Below, in pieces: positions 57,106 through 64,000 of a stretch of DNA of 64,000 nt; position 1 is the stretch's first letter; each line of letters opens with the position of its first letter. Location of the stretch: the NCBI GenBank assembly GCA_965231165.1, contig OZ246421.1, positions 558,001-622,000 of the forward strand. The letters are read 5' to 3'. The position numbers and the translations under genes are program-made. The stretch comes from Micavibrio_C sp965231165 (GTDB lineage: Bacteria > Pseudomonadota > Alphaproteobacteria > Micavibrionales > Micavibrionaceae). The notes beneath the pieces were generated by a model. It was not told the origin of the DNA. It saw only the letters and a list, made by a program, of their open reading frames with translations, and ran no database searches.

Positions 57106-59598
57106 ATGGCAAAGGGTTTGTTTTTGTTCTCTTTTTTCAGGATTTTCCCGCTTTTGCGTATTACCCGCGCCATGATGGTGAGTGCCTTGCTTTGTACGGT
57201 CAGTGCGACGTCCGTGCAGGCGCAGGTGCTGACTGGCTATAGCGCGGCCACGCCATCATCCCCTGCTACTGTTTCAAAGCCGATGCTGACTGCGCCGGAA
57301 GTGCAGGTGTTTTCACTGGATAATGCGGAGCCTGTTGTGGTTCCGGCAGCGCCAACGGCACAGGCCGGGCCTGTGTTGACTGTGCCGCAGCCTTCTTACA
57401 AGGGGGCTCATGAAATCAGGGACGCGCAGGCAGGCGTTACGGCGGCGGCGACTATTGCCGGAACGAATGAAGCGCCGGTTGATTTTGAGGCCGATAATCT
57501 TCAGCACGATGATGCGACAAAAACGATTACAGCGACCGGTAATGTGCAGTTGATCCAGAGCGGAAAGATCCTGCGGGCGCAGAAGGTCGTTTATAATCTG
57601 TCGAATGAAACGGCGCATGCCGAAGGGAAGGTCGTTCTTTCAGACCAGAACGGCGATGTGTATTTTGCCGATAGCGTGGAACTGACCGGACAGATGCGCG
57701 AAGGTGTCGCCCGCAAGGTGCAAACCTATCTGGGGCAGGGCGGGCGTTTTACGGCGTCGGAGATCGTGAAGAAGGCCGACGGGTCGATGTCGCTTAAAGA
57801 CGGTGCCTATACGCCGTGCGAATGCGGCAATGATGATGAGAACAATCCGGCGTGGGAAATCAAGGCCAAAGAGATTGAGTATGATAAGCCCGAAGGGCGG
57901 ATCGAATACCGCGATGCCAAATTCGAGATTTACGGTGTACCGGTCATGTACACGCCCTATCTTTCGCACAGCGACGGGCGCGAGAAACAAAAAAGCGGCT
58001 TGCTGACGCCAAGTATGGGATTTGACAGCCAGCTTGGTTATAACGTGACCAATCAATATTACTGGGCGATTGCCCCGGACAAAGACGCCACGGCAGGCGT
58101 GATGCTGACGACCAAGAAAAACCCGGTGGGCTTGCTGGAATACCGCCAACGCTTTGCGCATGCCGACTTCCAGATTAGTGGCAGTGCGACATCATCAAGC
58201 CGCAAGGACCAGGTGAACGGTGAAGAAGTGACGCGTGACGAAGAAGCGCGCGGGCATTTATTCTCAAAGGGTCTTTGGAACATCAATAACAAATGGCGCG
58301 CCGGGGTTGATCTGGAACTGACATCCGATGACCAGTATTTGCGTCAATATGATTTCAGCAGCAAAGACGTTCTTGAGAACGAGCTTTATGTTGAGCGTTT
58401 CTCAGGTCGCAATTACGCCGTGGGGCGTGTGCTGGCGTTTCAGGACGTGCGGGTGGATGAAAACCGCCGCGACCAGCCGGACGTGTTGCCGGAAGTGATC
58501 GCCAGCTTCACCGGTGAGCCAAACCAGATGATGGGCGGACGCTGGCATGTGGAGGCGAACGCGCTTGGTTTGCGGCGCGAGGGGAGCGGTCAGGACATGA
58601 ACCGGGGTGTGCTGAGTGCCGACTGGCAGCGTAAATTTGTTTCCCGGACAGGCCTTGTCAGCACGGTTGATGTTAGCGCGCGGGCTGATGCCTATAGTGT
58701 GGATGATCGCGACGTGGCCGACAATAATCCGTCGATCGGACAGGACGCCACGGAAACGCGGTTCTTTCCGCAGGCGCATATCGTGACGTCGTATCCGCTG
58801 GCGAAACCGTATGAAAATATGCAGATGGTGATCGAGCCGATGGTGGCGCTGACGGTAGCGCCGAACATTAATGCCGAAGACAACGCCATTCCGAATGAAG
58901 ATAGTCAGGATGCGCAGATTGATGCGCTGAACCTGTTTAGCCCCAACCGTTTTCCCGGCAAAGACCGGATTGAGGACCGTTCCCGTGCGACATACGGTGT
59001 GCGTACCGGGTTCTATGGTTATGAAGGCAGCTATCTCGATGTTTTTGCCGGGCAGAGTTACCGCTTTGACGATGATGACAATCCGTTCCCGCAAGGATCG
59101 GGACTGGATGGGCAGGAATCTGATTTCGTTGGTCAGATCGCGGGTATGTATGAGGGGCGCTTTGGCATGAATTACCGCTTCCAACTGGCGTCTGATAATT
59201 TGTCATCGCAGCGTCACGAGTTTGATGGCTATGCCAACTGGGACCGTTTTGCGCTGAATTCCCGTTATCTGTATGCGACTTCGCTGGAGGATACCAGTAT
59301 TGATGAGGCGCGTGAGCAGATTGAAGGCATTGCTTCGTTTGATCTGACCAAGCAACTGCGGTTCAATACCGGGGCGCTTTATGATTTGGGTGTTGATCCG
59401 GGTTTGCGCAAGGCGGCTGTGGGGTTTGATTTTATTGGTTGCTGCATGTCATTTTCGTTACTGGCCGAAAGAAACCTGACGACGGATAGTTCCGGCGATA
59501 ACGGTACGGAGATCAAATTCCGCATAGGGCTGGACCATATTGGTCAGATCGAGTCTAGCGGTTCCAGCTACTGGAATAATCGTCGGATGACGGATTAA
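57106..59598 (+). CDS. lptD: LPS-assembly outer membrane protein LptD
   Basis: Outer membrane beta-barrel that places lipopolysaccharide on the cell surface. 830 residues with a signal peptide (MMVSALLCTVSATSVQAQ). An N-terminal jellyroll (VDFEADNLQHDDATKTITATGNVQL, GKILRAQKVVYNLSNETAHAEGKV) is followed by the barrel. Cysteine pairs are YTPCECGN and FIGCCMSF, for the disulphides of mature LptD. A linker after the signal carries VQVFSLDN, shared with the OmpA-like lipoprotein. Its stop overlaps the convergent gene in a shared TTAA. No surA follows it as in many relatives. Confidence 0.94.
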   Translation: MAKGLFLFSFFRIFPLLRITRAMMVSALLCTVSATSVQAQVLTGYSAATPSSPATVSKPMLTAPEVQVFSLDNAEPVVVPAAPTAQAGPVLTVPQPSYKGAHEIRDAQAGVTAAATIAGTNEAPVDFEADNLQHDDATKTITATGNVQLIQSGKILRAQKVVYNLSNETAHAEGKVVLSDQNGDVYFADSVELTGQMREGVARKVQTYLGQGGRFTASEIVKKADGSMSLKDGAYTPCECGNDDENNPAWEIKAKEIEYDKPEGRIEYRDAKFEIYGVPVMYTPYLSHSDGREKQKSGLLTPSMGFDSQLGYNVTNQYYWAIAPDKDATAGVMLTTKKNPVGLLEYRQRFAHADFQISGSATSSSRKDQVNGEEVTRDEEARGHLFSKGLWNINNKWRAGVDLELTSDDQYLRQYDFSSKDVLENELYVERFSGRNYAVGRVLAFQDVRVDENRRDQPDVLPEVIASFTGEPNQMMGGRWHVEANALGLRREGSGQDMNRGVLSADWQRKFVSRTGLVSTVDVSARADAYSVDDRDVADNNPSIGQDATETRFFPQAHIVTSYPLAKPYENMQMVIEPMVALTVAPNINAEDNAIPNEDSQDAQIDALNLFSPNRFPGKDRIEDRSRATYGVRTGFYGYEGSYLDVFAGQSYRFDDDDNPFPQGSGLDGQESDFVGQIAGMYEGRFGMNYRFQLASDNLSSQRHEFDGYANWDRFALNSRYLYATSLEDTSIDEAREQIEGIASFDLTKQLRFNTGALYDLGVDPGLRKAAVGFDFIGCCMSFSLLAERNLTTDSSGDNGTEIKFRIGLDHIGQIESSGSSYWNNRRMTD

Positions 59599-60785
59599 TT
59601 CCCGCCTGCGGCGATGGAGGGATTGAGGCTGAAGACCTGACGTTGCATGACGCCGTCTTTCATTTTTTTGCCGATGATTTTTCCGTTCAGGTCGTGTGAG
59701 AGGCCTTCGAGTTCCAGCGCGAAGGATTCGTATTGTCCTTTTTTAAGGTCTTGCTTGACGCGGTCAATGTTTCCTTCTGTCAGCAGCAGGGACATCAGGG
59801 ATTCTTGCAGGACGGGGCTGGTTTCGGCTTGCGTACGGAATTCGGCGAGGATGGACAGCAGGTCGTCGAGTGTGCGCGTTTCAATGTTGGCCAGGATATG
59901 TGTGCCGTCATCTTTCGCCTGCAGTTCCAGCAGCAGGGAGGCTGATTCATAGCCGTTTATCTGTGCATTGATAAGGGCATGCGGTGCTGTCAGCGGGCCA
60001 TCTAGCGTAAGGCTGACATTGCCGAGTTTCAGGTTGTCGCGCGCAAATTGTCCGGCTTGCATCTGGCCTGAAAGCGTGGGGACAAGGCTGTTGTCGCTTT
60101 GTGTTTCCAGTGTGATCCAGCCGGTGACGCGGCTGGCGGTTATGTTTTTGGTGTTGATGCGGGCCTCGCGGATTTCATTTTCGAGGGTGAGGCCTTGGGC
60201 GGCGCTCCATGTCCCCTTGATCTGACTGTCCAGTATCAGCTGGTGTTGCGTACCTGAGAGGTGGAAATTGAATATTTGCTGATCAGGACGTTCGGGATGA
60301 CGGGCGGATTCACCTTCCAGTTCGAGACGCAAGGCACCTGCCGGTGTGTCGAGATCAATGATGCTTTTGCCGAGAACGATGCGTTCGATCTTTGACCAGC
60401 TTGCGGTATCGCCATGCGGCAGCGACCATCCGGCGAAGCTTAAACCCAGTTCTTCGTTCCATTCGCCGGTGATCTGCATGTTGCTGATGTCCAGACGTTT
60501 GGGTGTTCCGGTCAGCGGGAAGAACGGGTTGCCGGTGGCTTCCAGTTTGCCGATCATGCTGAAGCCGTCTGTATCAAGCGAGATGCCGTTGAGGGTAACC
60601 TTGCCCGGGCGCGTATTGATGTCTTCGTGCTGGCTTAAGGTGAAGCCGCCCGCCTTCATGGTTTCCGTCAGGCGCGAAGAGCCCGTCGGCAGTGTGTGCA
60701 CGAGGGTGCCCGCGAGCAGTAGCAGGGCAGCGATGATTCCAACCTTTACTTTGAGGCCGAAGATGTTCCAGATACGTATCAGCAT
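59595..60785 (-). CDS. DUF2125-like membrane-anchored periplasmic protein
   Basis: A 396-residue protein with one N-terminal helix (VGIIAALLLLAGTLVHTL) as signal anchor, the rest probably periplasmic. Repeated beta-strands such as VTLNGISLDTDGFSMIGKLEA, LTGTPKRLDISNMQITGEW and LKLGNVSLTLDGPLTA suggest an AsmA/DUF2125-like elongated beta-fold. Long proteins with this plan are thought to handle envelope lipids. It converges with lptD sharing TTAA at the stops. Function unknown. Confidence 0.65.
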   Translation of the reverse strand: MLIRIWNIFGLKVKVGIIAALLLLAGTLVHTLPTGSSRLTETMKAGGFTLSQHEDINTRPGKVTLNGISLDTDGFSMIGKLEATGNPFFPLTGTPKRLDISNMQITGEWNEELGLSFAGWSLPHGDTASWSKIERIVLGKSIIDLDTPAGALRLELEGESARHPERPDQQIFNFHLSGTQHQLILDSQIKGTWSAAQGLTLENEIREARINTKNITASRVTGWITLETQSDNSLVPTLSGQMQAGQFARDNLKLGNVSLTLDGPLTAPHALINAQINGYESASLLLELQAKDDGTHILANIETRTLDDLLSILAEFRTQAETSPVLQESLMSLLLTEGNIDRVKQDLKKGQYESFALELEGLSHDLNGKIIGKKMKDGVMQRQVFSLNPSIAAGGN

Positions 60786-60821
60786 GATGTCAGGAGATTA
60801 GCGCGGCGCGCGGTTGTCAGG

Positions 60822-60852
60822 CAAAGAAAAAGCACCGTTTCCCGGTGCTTTT
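60822..60852 (-). terminator. Terminator of the small lipoprotein genes
   Basis: Stem AAAGCACCG / CGGTGCTTT with a TTTCC loop; on the minus strand it is followed by TTTCTTT. It lies about 20 bases after the stop at 60875. Confidence 0.85.
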
Positions 60853-60874
60853 TTTAGGGATATGGCGAAGGAGG

Positions 60875-61153
60875 TTAACGCCAGATCGAATAGCCTTGCG
60901 CGTTTCTGTCTTTGTTCATGTGTTCATAGTGTGCCGGAGCCTTGAAAGCACGCGGATCGGTGTCGCCTGAGTATGTGCAGTTTGTTCTCATGACCTCAAC
61001 GCCTTTCCAGTCGGAATTGAGATTGCCGTTGTTGGAGCGGGTCTGCACACCTTGAATTGTCGTATGGCAATCGTTGGTGGCGCAACCACCCAGACCTGCC
61101 AGAGCCAGGACGGCAGTTACGGCTGCTGCAACTTTTGTAAAAGTTTCTTTCAT
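60875..61153 (-). CDS. Small lipoprotein of unknown function (1)
   Basis: 92 residues with a lipoprotein signal ending GLGGC (cysteine near residue 24). The mature part is short and polar, with two further cysteines (NDCHTT, RTNCTY) that might form a disulphide, and an Arg/Lys/Asp-rich end (DRNAQGYSIWR). It lies 36 bases downstream of the next lipoprotein gene, same strand, and ends the cluster at the terminator. Family not recognised. Confidence 0.65.
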   Translation of the reverse strand: MKETFTKVAAAVTAVLALAGLGGCATNDCHTTIQGVQTRSNNGNLNSDWKGVEVMRTNCTYSGDTDPRAFKAPAHYEHMNKDRNAQGYSIWR

Positions 61154-61189
61154 GACTATTGTCCTCGTTTTTGGCTAGGTTATGCGTTG

Positions 61190-61420
61190 TTACTGACCGA
61201 GTCTTTCGATCTTTTTTGCGGTGTTCTGGGTTGAGCGGATAACCTGTGTGCCTGAGTTGATAGCACGGTTTGTGCCGTTGAGAACGTTTACTGTGCTTTT
61301 AAATGCTTCCTGAACGTTGCCGAGACCGAAGCCTTCGCCAGCGCCTTGCCCTGTTGTCGCGCAGCCGCCCAGAGCGAAGGCTGCTGTCAGTGCTGTTGTC
61401 AGTTTTGTGAATGCGTTCAT
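61190..61420 (-). CDS. Small lipoprotein of unknown function (2)
   Basis: 76 residues. Signal peptide ends AFALGGC. The mature part carries VLNGTNRAINSGTQVIRSTQN, closely similar to the C-terminal end of the upstream secreted protein (LLRGTNRVINSTGQN). It has a Gly-rich stretch after the lipid site (GQGAGEGFGLGN) and a Lys/Arg end. It lies 48 bases downstream of that gene on the same strand, so a common transcript is likely. Confidence 0.65.
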   Translation of the reverse strand: MNAFTKLTTALTAAFALGGCATTGQGAGEGFGLGNVQEAFKSTVNVLNGTNRAINSGTQVIRSTQNTAKKIERLGQ

Positions 61421-61468
61421 TTTTTAACCCTCTATGTTTGTGTTGTTAAGCGTTATTACCGTTTAAGT

Positions 61469-61978
61469 TTAGTTTCCAAAGGCGCGGCTACCGTTCTTGA
61501 TGCTGGTAGCGTTTTGACCCGTTGAATTGATAACTCTATTTGTACCCCGAAGTAATTGGTCGAGGTCGTTAAGCCCATCGACAAGAACATTGCCGCTCCT
61601 GCGTGGTTGGCCGCGATTGGCTTGGTTCATCAGGCGGTTTCCTTCTGCAGTTTCTGCTTTTTGCAGGCTGGTAATTGCTTGTGTATAACCTTGTGCGCCA
61701 CGCTGCGTTCTGAGGTCGAAGGCTTTCTCGACGATAAATTCATTGCCTGCGGCTGTTGCGAAGGTGCAGCCTACGCCAGTGTCGCGGTCTTGCTGGAATG
61801 CCTTACCTGTCAGCGGCAGCGGTGCTACGCCTTTTTGCTGGCCAACTGTGTAGCAAGCGTCGAAGAGATTGTTTTGTTGCTGCTGCATCTGTTCGCGGTA
61901 GTTGCCTGCTTCGGCGGTGCTGCCGAGGGCGGCTGTCAGCATGGTGGCGGCCAGTGTGCGGTTGATCCAGTTAGACAT
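61469..61978 (-). CDS. Small secreted protein with GTNRxINS motif
   Basis: 169 residues with a Sec signal peptide (LAATMLTAALGSTAEAGN). The mature part has two cysteines (FDACYTVG, GVGCTFAT) at a spacing that could form one disulphide. The C-terminus has LLRGTNRVINSTGQN, shared with the neighbouring lipoprotein. ATG 61978 is chosen, with AGAGGG eight bases upstream; GTG 61987 would leave no spacing. Upstream lies 190 bases of mostly AT-rich sequence before parE. Family unknown. Confidence 0.65.
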   Translation of the reverse strand: MSNWINRTLAATMLTAALGSTAEAGNYREQMQQQQNNLFDACYTVGQQKGVAPLPLTGKAFQQDRDTGVGCTFATAAGNEFIVEKAFDLRTQRGAQGYTQAITSLQKAETAEGNRLMNQANRGQPRRSGNVLVDGLNDLDQLLRGTNRVINSTGQNATSIKNGSRAFGN

Positions 61979-62166
61979 TTCATTCACCCTCTTGTTAATT
62001 CTGAATTTTGCGTAGCCTTAGGTCATTCGACCCTGTTAATTTCCAGTTAACTTACAGGAAGTTTGGCTTTTCGTCAAATTATTTTTCATAATTTCTTAAG
62101 AAGGGGGCAAGATTTGATCGTTTCCCGTTGTGTTTGGAAAATTTATCTTTATATTTCAATGTGTTA

Positions 62167-64000
62167 TTAAATATCTATGTCCTGCACGAATTCGGCGCGT
62201 TCCTGAATAAACTGGAAGCGGGCGTCGGCATTGCGGCCCATCAGGCGTTCCACCAGATCATCGACTTCGGCGTTTCCGCCTTTATAGCCGTCTTCAGCAG
62301 CCAGTTCAGCCGTGATACCGAGGGCTTCCATGGCATGTGGCAGTGCCACACGCACCAGCGTGCGGCTGGCGGGGTTCATTGTGGTTTCTTTTAGCTGCGA
62401 GGCGGGCATTTCGCCCAGACCTTTAAAGCGGCTGGTGTCGACTTTGGATTTGCCTTTGAAAATTGTTTTCATCAGTTCGTCTTTGTGCGCGTCATCGCGG
62501 GCATAGACGGTGTTGCCGCCAGCCGAGAGGCGATAGAGCGGGGGCAGGGCTAGATAGAGCTGGCCCTTTTCGATCATCGGGCGCATCTGCGTATAGAAGA
62601 ATGTCACCAGCAATGAAGCGATGTGCGCGCCATCGACGTCAGCATCGGTCATGATGATGACTTTCTCGTAGCGCAGGTTTTCAAGTTTGAAATCTCTTCC
62701 GGAGCCGCAGCCGAGGGCGAGGATCAGATCCTGGATTTCCTGGTTGGCGCGCATTTTTTCGTTGGTGGCGCTGACGACGTTGAGGATTTTGCCGCGCAGG
62801 GGCAGGATCGCTTGCGTTTCGCGGTTGCGGCCCTGCTTGGCGGAGCCACCTGCCGAGTCACCCTCGACGATGAAAATTTCGGTGCCTTCGGGGTCTTGTT
62901 TGCTGCAATCCGCAAGTTTGCCGGGCAGGCGCAGTTTGCGTGTCGCGGATTTGCGCGACATCAATTTATCGTCTTTGCGGCGCTGGCGTTCTTCGGCGCG
63001 GTCGATGATGGTTTCGAGCAGGTTTCTGGCAGCGGCAGGGTCGCCGGTCAGCCAGTGATCGAAATGATCCTTGATCGCGGTTTCGACCCAGCGTGTGGCT
63101 TCGTTCGTCGCCAGCCTGTCTTTGGTTTGGCCCTGAAATTGCGGGTCGCGGATAAAGACGGAGAGCAGCATCGCCGCGCCGCCCATAATATCGTCCGCCG
63201 TAATGATTGCGCCCTTTTTATTGCCGGTCAGTTCGGCGTAGCCTTTGAGGCCGCGTGAAAGCGCATTGCGCAAGCCTTGTTCGTGCGTACCGCCCATGGG
63301 TGTGGGGACGGTGTTACAGTATGAGTGTGTGAAGCCGTCGCCTTCTTCGGGCCATGCGACGGCGAACTCTACCTGTCCGGCGTTATCGGGCAGTTTGCCG
63401 TTTCCGTAGAAGGCTTTCGGCGTCAGCGTGGCGCGTTTTTCCAGCGAGGCTTCGAGGAAGTCGAGCAGGCCTTTGGGGAATTTAAAGATATCCTTTTCAG
63501 GAATCTTGTCGTTTTCCAGCAGAACGGGATCGCAGTGCCAGTGAATTTCCACGCCGCGGAACAGATATGCCTTGGAGCGGGCCATCTGATAAATCCATGT
63601 GGGCTTGAAGTGCGCTTTCGCACCGAAGATATCGGGATCGGCGTGGAAGTTGACGGAGGTGCCTTGCTCGGTCGTCTTGCCTTTTTTCTCCAGCTTGGTT
63701 TGTGGAACGCCGCGCGCATATTCCTGATGGTAAAGTATGCCGCCACGGCAGACCTCGATAATCATCTTGTCGGAGAGAGCATTGACGACGGAGCTGCCGA
63801 CGCCGTGCAGACCGCCTGAGGTTTCATAAACCTTGCCGCTGAATTTGCCGCCTGAATGCAGGGTGGTGAGGATGACCTCCAGCGCAGACTTTCCGGGATA
63901 TTTGGGGTGGTTATCGACCGGGATGCCGCGGCCATTATCGGTAATGGTGACCGAACCATCGGCATTCATAAAAATCTGGATACGGTTGGCATAGCCGGCG
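62167..64000 (-). CDS. parE: DNA topoisomerase IV subunit B (5' end beyond window)
   Basis: ATPase subunit of topoisomerase IV, which separates linked daughter chromosomes. The frame stays open to the window end, so the N-terminus is missing; about 610 residues are visible. ATPase part: VTITDNGRGIP, SGGLHGVGSSVVNALS. TOPRIM part: EIFIVEGDSAGGSAKQGRNR, LPLRGKILNV and MTDADVDGAHIASLL. The short C-terminus ending FVQDIDI, without the GyrB insert, favours ParE over GyrB. Ends 189 bases downstream of the secreted-protein cluster start. Confidence 0.94.
   Translation of the reverse strand, partial: AGYANRIQIFMNADGSVTITDNGRGIPVDNHPKYPGKSALEVILTTLHSGGKFSGKVYETSGGLHGVGSSVVNALSDKMIIEVCRGGILYHQEYARGVPQTKLEKKGKTTEQGTSVNFHADPDIFGAKAHFKPTWIYQMARSKAYLFRGVEIHWHCDPVLLENDKIPEKDIFKFPKGLLDFLEASLEKRATLTPKAFYGNGKLPDNAGQVEFAVAWPEEGDGFTHSYCNTVPTPMGGTHEQGLRNALSRGLKGYAELTGNKKGAIITADDIMGGAAMLLSVFIRDPQFQGQTKDRLATNEATRWVETAIKDHFDHWLTGDPAAARNLLETIIDRAEERQRRKDDKLMSRKSATRKLRLPGKLADCSKQDPEGTEIFIVEGDSAGGSAKQGRNRETQAILPLRGKILNVVSATNEKMRANQEIQDLILALGCGSGRDFKLENLRYEKVIIMTDADVDGAHIASLLVTFFYTQMRPMIEKGQLYLALPPLYRLSAGGNTVYARDDAHKDELMKTIFKGKSKVDTSRFKGLGEMPASQLKETTMNPASRTLVRVALPHAMEALGITAELAAEDGYKGGNAEVDDLVERLMGRNADARFQFIQERAEFVQDIDI

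Overview
This window looks like part of the chromosome of a free-living, flagellated alphaproteobacterium of moderate G+C content. The best evidence is gene order and family content. It has bamE, a cytochrome bc1 chaperone, DUF177, rpmF, plsX, fabH, ihfA and a MerR regulator in series, hom-glpX-recJ, an LdtR-like MarR regulator, a DUF6898 protein, an Rsm22-type methyltransferase and uS9 with an N-terminal extension. A proton-pumping pyrophosphatase, class I PHA synthase and MotAB would suit a Rhodospirillales or Micavibrionales-like lineage. No rRNA is present, so I do not name a genus. The window is almost all chromosomal core. I see no phage, CRISPR array or intact insertion sequence.

Layout. 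1-3.5 kb (minus): motB (cut by the window start), motA and an EAL protein with a decayed GGDEF domain. 3.8-9.7 kb: hemB, valine and lysine/tryptophan catabolism (3-hydroxyisobutyryl-CoA hydrolase, glutaryl-CoA dehydrogenase), an LdtR-like regulator and hypotheticals. 9.7-14.5 kb (plus): DUF6898, rpiB, glyA, nrdR, two tandem paralogous membrane proteins, nusB and a FliL-like gene. 14.5-20.9 kb: TerC exporter, S41 lipoprotein protease, hppA and an RNA m5U methyltransferase. 20.9-26.2 kb: bamE, then the envelope/fatty-acid block and tRNA-Pro. 26.2-30.3 kb: cupin and metY against rplM-rpsI, then a repeat-rich gap with a 31-codon ORF. 30.3-39.2 kb: ICMT-like protein, phaC, OmpA-like lipoprotein, hom, glpX, a membrane protein, recJ and tRNA-Glu. 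39.2-47.2 kb: DUF4139 protein, a polyamine cluster (ornithine/lysine decarboxylase, ParB-like protein, ureohydrolase) with a leader, hmgA and a histidine-rich CaCA exchanger. 47.3-54.6 kb (mostly minus): a membrane spermidine-synthase-like protein, kbl and tdh, with about 2 kb of repeats and accessory genes between kbl and tdh. 54.6-61 kb: Rsm22, a DEAD-box helicase, lptD and a DUF2125-like protein. 61-64 kb: three small exported proteins and parE (cut by the window end).

Working together: catabolic genes for Val, Lys/Trp, Tyr/Phe (hmgA) and Thr (tdh/kbl), with glyA, suggest amino acids are an important carbon source. glpX would then serve gluconeogenesis, PHA would store carbon, and hppA would recover energy from pyrophosphate. 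This is inference from gene content.

The most unusual items are: repeat-flanked accessory genes splitting tdh from kbl, including an AT-rich nuclease-like gene overlapping kbl; a CaCA exchanger with two histidine-rich metal-binding stretches; a nearly identical VQVFSLD segment in an OmpA-like lipoprotein and in LptD; and a cluster of small exported proteins sharing a GTNRxINS motif.
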